DNA of 64,000 nt from Anaerocolumna sp. MB42-C2. GTDB lineage: Bacteria; Bacillota; Clostridia; Lachnospirales; Lachnospiraceae. The notes beneath the pieces are model-generated. The model made no database searches and was not told where the DNA came from. It saw nothing but the letters and a program-made list of their open reading frames with translations. The translations under genes were made by a program, and so were the position numbers. Where the stretch lies: NCBI RefSeq assembly GCF_030913705.1, contig NZ_CP133190.1, forward strand, positions 1,178,001-1,242,000, written 5' to 3'. Positions 25,511 to 34,251 of the stretch are shown one piece after another (position 1 is the first letter of the stretch; every line of letters starts with the position of its first letter).

Positions 25511-26962
25511 ATGAAAAAGCATCTTATTATGAATGTTAACCTGACAATCAGTCTGATTATCACTGTTGGCTTTTTGTGTATGGCTTTATTAAACTATAAG
25601 ACTTATAGCCACATAATTGATGATGATATCAGAAATATTTCTAAGCTTACGAGCACCAATATCTACTCAGAAATAAATAATGAATTAACAAAACCAATAT
25701 TTGTATCTTTAACTATGGCAAATGATAGTTTCTTAAAAAACTGGCTGAAAAACGAAGCTAAAGTTTCCACTGATAGATCATATTTAAAGAAACTTCAGGA
25801 TTATCTCATAGGTATTAAATCCAAATACCACTATAATTCCGTATTTATGATATCTTCCAGTTCCAATTATTATTATCACTATAATGGGATACTGAAAACC
25901 GTCTCTGAAAAGGACAAACATGATAAATGGTATTATGATTTCGTTAACAGTAATGAATTATACGATTTGGATGTAGATCAGGACCAGGCAGCACAAAATA
26001 CGCTGACTGTTTTTGTTAATTGCCGGGTGGAAGATACTGACGGATCCCTGCTGGCTGTTGTAGGCGTTGGTGTTGAGATTAATCAATTACAGTCAATGTT
26101 AAAGAAATTTGAAGACAACTTCGATTTGGAAGCTTTTTTAGTTGATCCAAACGGTTTGACTCAGATACATACCGATGTACAAAAAATTGAGAAGATGAAT
26201 ATCTTTGAACAGCCTAACTTGGCTAAATTCAAAACTAAAATAACAGGTAATTTAACTTCTTTAGAAACAAGTAAATATAAACAGGAAAAACTGGACGGTT
26301 ACTTGATAACCCGGTATGTGAATGAAATGAACTGGTTTTTAATCATTAAAAAGGATACTTCCATATTAAATCAATCTTTTCATTTACAGCTTATCCGTGA
26401 TCTGAAGCTTATGTTATTTATACTGTTTTTACTCCTGACCTTAAGCACTTACTGTATTACCCGGTATCAGCGGCTTATTACAAACATAGCGAGTACGGAT
26501 GAACTGACGAAGCTGCCAAACCGACGGGCTTTTAACGATGAACTATATAAGGCGATTATGAATTATAAACTTTATAATAAGCAATTTTTTGTATTTGTTT
26601 TTGATATTGACTTCTTTAAAACTATAAATGATACATACGGTCATCTCTTTGGCGATAGAATCATTACTGATATTGCAGTTATTGCGAAAAATACAATAAA
26701 TACATATGGTATGACTGCCCGCTGGGGCGGAGATGAATTTGCAGGAATTATATACGGAGACAAAAAGGATGTTCAGGAAATTACTGATGAACTGCTAAAC
26801 CAAATCAGTTCACAGGACAGTTTACGAGAATACGGAATAAGCATCAGTCTGGGTGTAACCCAGATAAAAGTAAACGATAATATTGATTCCATTTTAAAAC
26901 GTGCCGACGGAGGTTTATACCAGGCTAAATCAGAAGGCAGAAACAGAGTGATACAAGCATAA
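25511..26962 (+). CDS. Membrane diguanylate cyclase with extracellular sensor
   Basis: 483 residues from the ATG at 25511, which has AAAGAGG 5 bases upstream; an in-frame start at 25463 would add 16 unlikely residues. A TM helix lies at about 8-28. An extracytoplasmic dCache-like sensor (about 30-290) contains WYYDFVNSNELYDLDVDQDQ and AVVGVGVEINQL. A second TM follows at about 300-318, then a GGDEF domain (about 330-480) with DELTKLPNRRAF and an intact RWGGDEF motif. It should make c-di-GMP from two GTP in response to an external ligand. No RxxD inhibitory site is present upstream of GGDEF, so product inhibition may be absent. Confidence 0.92.
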   Translation: MKKHLIMNVNLTISLIITVGFLCMALLNYKTYSHIIDDDIRNISKLTSTNIYSEINNELTKPIFVSLTMANDSFLKNWLKNEAKVSTDRSYLKKLQDYLIGIKSKYHYNSVFMISSSSNYYYHYNGILKTVSEKDKHDKWYYDFVNSNELYDLDVDQDQAAQNTLTVFVNCRVEDTDGSLLAVVGVGVEINQLQSMLKKFEDNFDLEAFLVDPNGLTQIHTDVQKIEKMNIFEQPNLAKFKTKITGNLTSLETSKYKQEKLDGYLITRYVNEMNWFLIIKKDTSILNQSFHLQLIRDLKLMLFILFLLLTLSTYCITRYQRLITNIASTDELTKLPNRRAFNDELYKAIMNYKLYNKQFFVFVFDIDFFKTINDTYGHLFGDRIITDIAVIAKNTINTYGMTARWGGDEFAGIIYGDKKDVQEITDELLNQISSQDSLREYGISISLGVTQIKVNDNIDSILKRADGGLYQAKSEGRNRVIQA

Positions 26963-27071
26963 TAGAATTAACAGAAAACAAATCGAATATGCAAATTGCA
27001 TTGTAACTTTTTGGAAAAGTTGTATAATAAAAGTGGTACAACATTTTTTGCATCGGAAAGGAGTTAATGCT

Positions 27072-27365
27072 ATGCCTATTAATGATTTTATGACCTGGAA
27101 TTTTCTTGGTACAATGGCCGGAGCCGTGGCAGCCACTACTTTAATAGTACAGTTTTTAAAGATTCCTTTGGATAAAGTATGGAAAATACATACCCGTTAT
27201 GTGGTCTATTTTATCGCATTTTTTCTATTATTTTTTGTAGAATTATTTACGGGAAAATTAAACTTTGAGTCTACTATACTTATTATGCTCAATGCAATCC
27301 TGGTTACTATGGCTTCTATGGGAACATACGAAGTAACCTTTAAACAGACGGAAAGTAAGAGTTAA
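27072..27365 (+). CDS. Small holin-like membrane protein
   Basis: 97 residues from the ATG at 27072, which follows AAAGGAG; an in-frame start at 27033 is less likely. Three hydrophobic segments are seen: FLGTMAGAVAATTLIVQFL, YVVYFIAFFLLFFVELF and STILIMLNAILVTMASMG. The length, topology and charged tail resemble phage-type holins found singly in clostridial genomes. There is no endolysin or phage gene nearby, so the role is uncertain; a general small membrane protein is possible. A strong terminator follows. Confidence 0.6.
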   Translation: MPINDFMTWNFLGTMAGAVAATTLIVQFLKIPLDKVWKIHTRYVVYFIAFFLLFFVELFTGKLNFESTILIMLNAILVTMASMGTYEVTFKQTESKS

Positions 27366-27372
27366 AACCCTC

Positions 27373-27411
27373 AACCGGAAGAAACATTCGTGTAGTTTCT
27401 TCCGGTTTTTC
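27373..27411 (+). terminator. Rho-independent terminator after holin-like gene
   Basis: AACCGGAAGAAAC pairs with GTTTCTTCCGGTT (13 bp), followed by TTT, 8 bases after the stop codon. Confidence 0.9.
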
Positions 27412-27463
27412 TATATAATCTTACGTTACAATTCAACCACAGACTGTTCTGTATAAAACTAAC

Positions 27464-27624
27464 GTTACTGTTCATACCCCTGCCAACAGCAGTGTTGTGA
27501 ACAATAACATGCTTCGTAATGCACACAAAACGAGGAGGCAGCGTTCCTACGCTGCAATTCTCCGGTTTTATGTTACAATACACTCACATAAAACACGTCG
27601 CGTTCGTTACCTGTGAACAGTAAC
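27464..27624 (-). repeat. MITE-like palindromic repeat, copy B (161 bp, inverted)
   Basis: Reverse-complement relative of copy A with the same terminal repeats (GTTACTGTTCAT/GTGAACAGTAAC) and internal hairpins. In the stem TTTTATGTGA/TAACATAAAA one T-A pair of copy A is replaced by A-T, a compensating pair. No gene lies within. Confidence 0.85.
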
Positions 27625-27664
27625 AAACTAACAATATATACCACTTTATTATTCTACTAATTCG

Positions 27665-27693
27665 TTTACAATTATATTATAATAAGTTAAACT
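27665..27693 (+). promoter_or_regulatory. Promoter of beta-helix gene 1 (shared motif)
   Basis: TTTACA (27665-27670), a 17-bp spacer and TAAACT (27688-27693). The surrounding ATAATAAG-TTAAACTAA string recurs at the same relative positions upstream of the paralog at 38445. The leader to the ATG is about 35 bases. Confidence 0.65.
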
Positions 27694-27734
27694 AAATGTA
27701 ATATGGTCTTAAGCCAGTAAAGAAGGGATGACGA

Positions 27735-29426
27735 ATGAAAAAGAATATATACCCAGCTTTCCTAATTTTATTAATACCATTCATTATTTTTATTTACAGT
27801 CAGATATATGTTAATGCCAGAGCCGGTAAGGACAGATCAGTAACCGCACACGAGGGTGATAATGCATCTGATTTGCAAAGGCTCCTGGATTATAATAAGT
27901 ATAATACGTATCATTTAACCGTTAATATTCCGGCCGGCAATTACGAACTTAGTAAAGAACTCAGGATTTACAGTAATACTACCATTATTGCCGATTACAA
28001 TGCCAGATTATTTAAAAAACATCAAAGGGGCGGTATCCTTGCAAATGATTTAACCAATGACAAAGGCGGTTATAACACTACGGAAAATATCACGATAATT
28101 GGAGGTATCTGGGATTCCTATCAAATTGCTAACATGGATAAAGGTACGGAAAGCTTTCGTTTTATCCATGCCACTAATGTGACCGTTAAGGACGCTACCA
28201 TATGCAACGTGCCAAACCGCAGCCACCTTGTTACTTTTGGAGGTGTGAAAAATGGTGTGGTAGATAACTGTACTTTGTATGGATATTCCGGTACCACTCC
28301 AAAAGAAGCAATTCAAATCGATATTGTCCATAATGATACCATTCTTCCTTCCATGCAATCTAAGATCCTGGTTTATGATGATCTTCCCTGTGATGGAATT
28401 ACTGTAACAAATTGTGATATCTATAATTTTCCTAGGGCTGTAGGATCACATACTTCCGTTAAAGGGGTCTTTCATAAAAATATTATAATCTCTGATAATA
28501 ATCTGCATGATTTGGCAGAAGCAGCTATCAAGGCTTTTAATTATGTTAATTTAGAAATCAGTAATAATACAATTACAAATTCCGGACTCGGTATTTTAGT
28601 TTATACTTATATAAATAATCAATACTACTTGGAAGCTTTAAGTAATACACGAAAGGAACCGTTGCCTGATAATTATAATATACGAATTAAAAATAATACG
28701 ATACAAACTATGAAAGCAATACCATCAAATACCGGATCATTATGGGGAGACGGTATCCGAACTATAGGTAATACGGAACGTCCATTAAATGGTGTAACCA
28801 TATCCAATAATACAATAAATGGCACCGACCGTTATGGCATGTTCTTAGAGGGAACACCAAAATGTAAAGTTACCAATAATAATGTTGCTCAGACAGGTAA
28901 AAACGGAATTTACCTTATAAACTCATGTAATTCCTCTCAAATTATCAGTAATTCGATAACAAAATCCGGAGATAATGGGATTTCCTTTTCCAAGCAGAGT
29001 AATGATAGCAGAATTATTGGAAATAAAATAGCAGGCTACAAACGTTACGGTATATATGCTTACCAAATCGGCTCCGCAACAATTACCGATAATGAAATTA
29101 ATGGATCAGCAAAGATGAAAAGTGATGACGGAATCCATGTAACCGGGGACAATAGTTCGGATAAAGCATTTATATTAAAGAAAAACGTTGTAAAAACAAC
29201 GAATCGGAATGGAATCTATATAAATACAGCCCCGGAATGTTATGTGGGCGGAAATACAATTAACGGTACATTAAATTACGGTATTTATATTGGTTCCGGA
29301 AGTAACGGTAGTAAAATTTATTACAACAGTATTACAGATCCCGGCAGCTTAGGGTCAATGAAAAACGGAATCGGTCTGGCTAAGGAAATTAGTGCGGATG
29401 TAGATAAAAATAGATTAAACCCTTAA
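27735..29426 (+). CDS. Secreted right-handed beta-helix repeat protein 1
   Basis: 563 residues. A lysine start and a hydrophobic stretch (about 6-24) form a signal peptide or anchor. The body is a right-handed parallel beta-helix of NosD/pectate-lyase-like type, with many rungs of the form ITNSGLGILVYT, GTDRYGMFLEGT, SGDNGISFSKQSNDSRIIGNKI. The N-terminal part (SDLQRLLDY... INIPAGNYEL) is the usual cap. Such proteins bind or cleave polysaccharides, but no catalytic set can be assigned. It is a paralog of the protein at 38445-40346 with long stretches of near-identity. AGAAGGGATGACGA precedes the ATG. Confidence 0.85.
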   Translation: MKKNIYPAFLILLIPFIIFIYSQIYVNARAGKDRSVTAHEGDNASDLQRLLDYNKYNTYHLTVNIPAGNYELSKELRIYSNTTIIADYNARLFKKHQRGGILANDLTNDKGGYNTTENITIIGGIWDSYQIANMDKGTESFRFIHATNVTVKDATICNVPNRSHLVTFGGVKNGVVDNCTLYGYSGTTPKEAIQIDIVHNDTILPSMQSKILVYDDLPCDGITVTNCDIYNFPRAVGSHTSVKGVFHKNIIISDNNLHDLAEAAIKAFNYVNLEISNNTITNSGLGILVYTYINNQYYLEALSNTRKEPLPDNYNIRIKNNTIQTMKAIPSNTGSLWGDGIRTIGNTERPLNGVTISNNTINGTDRYGMFLEGTPKCKVTNNNVAQTGKNGIYLINSCNSSQIISNSITKSGDNGISFSKQSNDSRIIGNKIAGYKRYGIYAYQIGSATITDNEINGSAKMKSDDGIHVTGDNSSDKAFILKKNVVKTTNRNGIYINTAPECYVGGNTINGTLNYGIYIGSGSNGSKIYYNSITDPGSLGSMKNGIGLAKEISADVDKNRLNP

Positions 29427-29547
29427 AAGATAAAAATAGTCTTTTGCAACTGGTATTTCGCACTTTAATGTATTTGCCCAAAGCCTGATAATACATACAA
29501 ACTGTTTCTCTGTATGGACTGATATTAATTCTTCCTGACATGATACA

Positions 29548-29612
29548 AAAAGCCAATTAAAGGATGAAAAACAATCTAATCTGTTATCATCCTTTAATTG
29601 GCTTTTTGTTTT
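29548..29612. terminator. Bidirectional terminator
   Basis: AGCCAATTAAAGGATGA and TCATCCTTTAATTGGCT form a 17-bp perfect stem, with a T run on the + side and an A run upstream that acts as a T run for the minus strand. It lies between the beta-helix gene (+) and the PAS-GGDEF-EAL gene (-). Confidence 0.9.
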
Positions 29613-29648
29613 TATATGTAATTAATGTAATTATATACTTGGAATAAA

Positions 29649-31664
29649 TTAAAATGTTATACTTTCGATAGGAACCGGACGGCTTAAAAGAAATCCCTGT
29701 CCAGTCTGACATTTATATTTTTTCAAAAATTCCAGTTGCCCCTGCGTTTCAATCCCCTCTGCAACCACTTCATAATTTAAATCCAGGGCAAGGTATAGAA
29801 TAGCTTTAATTATCATGGCATCTTTTCCGTCTTCTTCAATACTTTGAATAAAACTCCGATCCAGTTTAACTATATCAATGGGAAGTTCTTTTAAATGAGT
29901 TAATGAGGAATATCCGGTACCAAAGTCGTCTAAGGCAATTTTCATACCCAGCTCTCTTAGCTTCTTTAACCTGTAAACTGCAAAATTAATATCAGATATG
30001 ATTGCAGTTTCCGTTATCTCTACAATAATATGAGAATAATCAACATCATAAGATAAAAACAACTTTTCTAAATTATTGAAATTAATATCGCTGCACAAAG
30101 ACTTACTGGATAAATTTATGGATATGGTTATATCATAATTTCCCATAGTTTCAAATATCTTTTTTTGCTGCAGGGAAGATTCGATAATCCAATATTCAAT
30201 CTCATATATTTGACCGGTTTCTTCAGCAATTGGAATAAACTTGGCGGGTGGAATAAATTTATTATCATGCAACCAGCGAACAAGCACTTCAAGTCCGGTT
30301 ATCTTACCGGTTTCCAGGTTGTACTGGGGCTGATAATTTAAAATCAACTCACTATTATCCAAAGCATGTTTTAACTTATTAGCCAACTTGTTGTTTTCCG
30401 CATTCGCCAGCATAATATCGTCCGAATAAAAAACATAGCGCCCTTTTCCCTCTCTTTTTGCTTTAAACATAGCAATATCTGCATTTCTGAATAAAGTTAT
30501 AAGATCATCGCAATCTTTAGGGTATACGGATACACCGGTACTTACGGATAAGAAGAATTCATGGTTCTCAATTTCCCATGATTTACCGAAATCATTCATT
30601 AATAGCTGCAGTTCACTTTCAATAAGTTCTTTATTTGCAAATGGATAGATAATTGCAAATTCATCACCACTAAGTCTCGCTATTCTATGATTGCATTTAA
30701 TCGTACTTCTGAGTTTATCAGCAAGATATTGGAGGAATTTATCCCCGGCAGAATGTCCCAGTGTATCATTTACCTGTTTAAAATTATCAATATCCATATA
30801 AACCAAAGCAAATTCTTCTTTATTTTCAATCCGTTTTTTTACTTCTTCTTCAATCATATTTCGGTTATATAAACCGGTTAAATTATCATAATAAGCAGCT
30901 TCTTTTAATTTTTCCTCCAGTAACTTTCGCTCCGTTATATCGGTACCTATTGATAAAATTTCTATTTTTTCATTATACTTTAATAGTCCGCTGTTCCATA
31001 TAATATCCAATTTTCTTTTATCATGTGTTATAAACTGGCTTTCATGATTTTTTAAATGATTTCCTTTTCGCACCTGCTCATAAACCTGTACCATTTTTTG
31101 TTTATTCTCTTCTGTAAGAAAATCTCTCCAGTTTTTCCCGGTTATCTCACTTTCATTATACCCAAATAGCTCCATGGCATAGGGATTAAGTCTTTTTATC
31201 GTTCCATTTTCGTCCCAGGTTCCCATTATAACATGTGACTCAGTAAAAATCTTTTCGTTAAATAATTTTTGATCTGACAACTCTCTTTCCATCGTTACAA
31301 GCTCAGTGCAGGTATTCTGTAATTCTTCGTAGATACGGTTTAAATCAACTAATGCTTTTTTCATTCGTACGGAACGTTGTTTTACCAATAAAAATAAAAC
31401 AATAACATTAATAATGATGTAAAACCACCCTTTATACGTTTGAGCTTGCTGATAATGTTTTACATCTTTAAAAAATCTTATTAGTACCTCATCCGATAAA
31501 ATTATCCAAAGAAAACTTATTATCCCATAAATACTCGCAATAAAGCAAGCTTCTTTAATAGGAAATATTTTATAATTTTTATTCTTTTTAATCCTATCCG
31601 GCTCGGTCCCATCGGTTCTTTTAGTATGTAAATCATTACCTTTGTTTATTAATATTCTCCTCAC
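29649..31664 (-). CDS. Membrane PAS-GGDEF-EAL c-di-GMP enzyme
   Basis: 671 residues. Two TM helices lie at about 38-56 and 80-95. A PAS domain follows (about 135-250: NGTIKRLNPYAMELFGY, ending in a PAC-type TDITERK). The GGDEF domain (about 255-415) has DNLTGLYNRNM but carries LSGDEF (332-336) in place of GGDEF. The EAL domain (about 425-671) starts EVLVRW (459-464) in place of EALVRW, with the later DDFGTGYSSL, KLDRSFI and AEGIET blocks intact. It probably degrades c-di-GMP, with the GGDEF part catalytic or regulatory; both variants are known in active enzymes. It is a single gene. Confidence 0.92.
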   Translation of the reverse strand: MRRILINKGNDLHTKRTDGTEPDRIKKNKNYKIFPIKEACFIASIYGIISFLWIILSDEVLIRFFKDVKHYQQAQTYKGWFYIIINVIVLFLLVKQRSVRMKKALVDLNRIYEELQNTCTELVTMERELSDQKLFNEKIFTESHVIMGTWDENGTIKRLNPYAMELFGYNESEITGKNWRDFLTEENKQKMVQVYEQVRKGNHLKNHESQFITHDKRKLDIIWNSGLLKYNEKIEILSIGTDITERKLLEEKLKEAAYYDNLTGLYNRNMIEEEVKKRIENKEEFALVYMDIDNFKQVNDTLGHSAGDKFLQYLADKLRSTIKCNHRIARLSGDEFAIIYPFANKELIESELQLLMNDFGKSWEIENHEFFLSVSTGVSVYPKDCDDLITLFRNADIAMFKAKREGKGRYVFYSDDIMLANAENNKLANKLKHALDNSELILNYQPQYNLETGKITGLEVLVRWLHDNKFIPPAKFIPIAEETGQIYEIEYWIIESSLQQKKIFETMGNYDITISINLSSKSLCSDINFNNLEKLFLSYDVDYSHIIVEITETAIISDINFAVYRLKKLRELGMKIALDDFGTGYSSLTHLKELPIDIVKLDRSFIQSIEEDGKDAMIIKAILYLALDLNYEVVAEGIETQGQLEFLKKYKCQTGQGFLLSRPVPIESITF

Positions 31665-31934
31665 TAATTTACCCCTCTTCTGTGTAATATTTGCCTTACA
31701 CCTTAGTGAATTACCATACTATTTGATTACATTATACGCTTTAATTTTCCATTTTTCAACTTAATCCGACTTAATTTTTATTGAAATCAATAGGTAAATT
31801 TTTCAATTTATCACTCTCATCTTTAACAAATGAAATTAGTTATAATTAAAATTATAAAAGCACAATTGTAAAAGGCATCATTACACTTATTAAGTATAAT
31901 GATGCCAGATGGTTAACTATAGATGAATTTAACT

Positions 31935-33944
31935 TTATTTCTTATCCAGTGAATAGTCAGCTGCACTCCCACCGCCAAGCCGTCCCGATGTGAAAGAGTA
32001 ACCGATACCCACCCCATTTCCAACATAAGTATCATTAAATAATACGCCCTCCGATTCAAGTCCGACTGCAAATAACCCTTTGATCGGTACGCGCTTGTCA
32101 TCTAATACTTTAAAATCCGTATTAACCAGAAGGCCGCCTACGGAACCTAAATTATTAATTTCAGCAATAACTGCGTAATATGGGCCCTCTTCTCCCATTG
32201 GAAATAAATAATCTGCATTTTTTCCAAACTCTGTATCAACCCCTGTTTTTACAGCTTCCATGTAATTATTGTATTCTTCCTTAAAGGTTTCAACATCCAT
32301 TCCTGCATTTTTAGCCAGTTCTTCAATAGTATCTCCCTTATAACCATCACCGTTTTTTACCATAGATTCGAATACTTCCTGGGCATCCGTCCAGGGATTA
32401 TCCAAAGTAAATTGATCCTTAAAATCTGCATAGAATTCCGGCGGCATTCCCGGAAGCTGTGGTGCTTTCACTCCGCTCATACCTTTTTTAGCCAAAAGGT
32501 CTAACTGGGATTTGGATACGATAACCAGATGGTAAGGACCGTTAAAAGCACTTGTATTTGCTGCTGCAACAGCAGTCAATGTAGCTGCCTCATCCCTGAA
32601 TCTTGCACCGGATGGTCCAACGTTCATAAAATTAGGCAAATAAGCTGTCATAAGGGGATAACTTGCTTTAAATGAATCAAATTGTTTCTTAAGATCAGCT
32701 GTAGCTCTTGCAAGGGTCTGGTGCAGCATCTGACCACCGACATTATCGGGTACTTTTGCTCCTACTGCCCAAGCCATTTTTAAACCTTCTCCTATGTTTT
32801 GTCCTAAACCGCCGTTCACTCCCTCAAATCCAAATAATTCTTTCACCATTTCTGCATTTGCAGCATAACCGCCGGTTGCCATTACTACACTTTTGGCGGT
32901 AATTTCCAATGTTGTTCCGTCTGCTTTTTCTGCGCTGACTCCAACTACATCACCGGAATCATTGGTTAATAATTTTTTACCCGTGGTTTCGGTAAGTACC
33001 TCTCCCCCGCCTTTTACGACGGATTCGCTTAACATATTCTTAAGTAATTTTTGACGGTCTTCATAGGGCGGTAAAAGATGAAGCTGTTCCCCTCCAAAAT
33101 TCATGAAAGTAGTCTGGTATCCCTTATCAGCAAGCCAATCGTAGGTTTCTCCCGATTTGGTGACATATTGTCTTATAGCCGCTGCATCAACTCTCCAGTG
33201 ATTATTTACAATCCAATTAGCAATTTCTTTCTCAACTTCAACTTTAACTCCGTTTTCCAGTGCGGCGGAGGAATTATAAAATTTTCCTGCCCAGGATAAA
33301 TTACTTGCACCTCCGATAACAGCTGTTTTTTCAATAATAATAACTTTTGCTCCTTTATCGGCTGCTGTCACTGCTGCGGATACACCGGACGCTCCCGCAC
33401 CGATAACCACCACATCTGCATTCATTTTCTCAACTTTGCCTTCATTTTCTTTCGTTACTTTGTTTGATTTTAATGCATCCACATCACCGTTTGCCTGTTT
33501 AACTGCATCTTCGATTGCTGCAAGTAAACCATTACTGGATTCGGTAGCACCTGAAACTGCGTCCACAGCTAAAGTCTGTCCCTCTAAGACTTTCCCTTTG
33601 ATGGCATTCAGTGCATCATCTCCTAATCCCTCTGTTTCTGTCTGACTTAAAATCTTGATATCGGTAATCTCTGTTTCACTAAAGGTTACTTCTACTTTGA
33701 TTAATCCATCTTTTCCCTGTGCTTCTGCCTTATAGGTTCCTGCTTTATATTTCTGTGTTATAGTACTGTCAGTACTTCCCGAATTACCAGAAGTTGTATT
33801 TTCTGTACTGGTCTCCATACTGTTGGTATTTACTTTAGCTGTATCCTGATCTTCTTTTTTTTGCTTACATCCTGCTAAAAGCAGCATAAATAATGACAAA
33901 CATACTGCTAATACAATAAGTTTGTTCCATTTTTTCCTCTTCAT
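31935..33944 (-). CDS. Surface FMN-/FAD-dependent reductase (fumarate reductase flavoprotein-like lipoprotein)
   Basis: 669 residues. The lipoprotein signal ends in LLAGC (C26). A Ser/Thr-rich spacer (27-65) is followed by an FMN_bind domain (about 66-150) with D128-A-V-S-G-A-T134, the DxxSGAT site where ApbE attaches FMN to the threonine. A FAD_binding_2 flavoprotein domain (about 176-665) has the dinucleotide motif VIGAGASGVSAA and a C-terminal GNGVGIGYSFTSGR block. This architecture is that of extracellular flavin-linked reductases (fumarate, urocanate or acrylate reductase-like). The acceptor is unknown and no ApbE or electron donor gene is in the window. GGAGGG precedes the ATG. A MerR-type promoter lies upstream. 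Confidence 0.93.
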   Translation of the reverse strand: MKRKKWNKLIVLAVCLSLFMLLLAGCKQKKEDQDTAKVNTNSMETSTENTTSGNSGSTDSTITQKYKAGTYKAEAQGKDGLIKVEVTFSETEITDIKILSQTETEGLGDDALNAIKGKVLEGQTLAVDAVSGATESSNGLLAAIEDAVKQANGDVDALKSNKVTKENEGKVEKMNADVVVIGAGASGVSAAVTAADKGAKVIIIEKTAVIGGASNLSWAGKFYNSSAALENGVKVEVEKEIANWIVNNHWRVDAAAIRQYVTKSGETYDWLADKGYQTTFMNFGGEQLHLLPPYEDRQKLLKNMLSESVVKGGGEVLTETTGKKLLTNDSGDVVGVSAEKADGTTLEITAKSVVMATGGYAANAEMVKELFGFEGVNGGLGQNIGEGLKMAWAVGAKVPDNVGGQMLHQTLARATADLKKQFDSFKASYPLMTAYLPNFMNVGPSGARFRDEAATLTAVAAANTSAFNGPYHLVIVSKSQLDLLAKKGMSGVKAPQLPGMPPEFYADFKDQFTLDNPWTDAQEVFESMVKNGDGYKGDTIEELAKNAGMDVETFKEEYNNYMEAVKTGVDTEFGKNADYLFPMGEEGPYYAVIAEINNLGSVGGLLVNTDFKVLDDKRVPIKGLFAVGLESEGVLFNDTYVGNGVGIGYSFTSGRLGGGSAADYSLDKK

Positions 33945-34110
33945 AAATTCCCTCCGACTTTATATCGTTAAATTACTGATTGCCTGCTAACTATAAGTAT
34001 TACTAACAATACTGAGTCAAATTATTATAAGACTTCAAAACTGATTTATTTCTCCTTTCTCTCGATCTAAAGTAAGTAATTATAGTCAGCATTGTATTAC
34101 TTATAGCTGT

Positions 34111-34141
34111 ATCATAAACCTTGGTGTAACACCAAAGTCAA
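34111..34141 (-). promoter_or_regulatory. MerR-type promoter/operator of the flavoprotein gene
   Basis: On the minus strand TTGACT (34141-34136) and TATGAT (34116-34111) are 19 bp apart, with the palindrome TTGGTGT-T-ACACCAA (34121-34135) between them. This is the classic MerR arrangement. The adjacent upstream MerR gene on the same strand is the obvious activator. Confidence 0.82.
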
Positions 34142-34251
34142 TAGTTTGTTAAATATCAAACAATAAAAGATACATAGGTAATATTAAAACATACAAGTTT
34201 CATGAGAGAATAATTTAAGGGGACTCCTTTGTTTTAAGACTTCTCCTCTAT

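Noticed and set aside
27072..27365. Prophage remnant suggested by the holin-like protein.
   Set aside because: No endolysin, tail, capsid or integrase gene is adjacent; an isolated holin-like membrane protein is not evidence for a prophage.
27371..27583. Minus-strand frame across repeat copy B.
   Set aside because: It spans a terminator and the structured repeat; no conserved protein features and not kept open in copy A.
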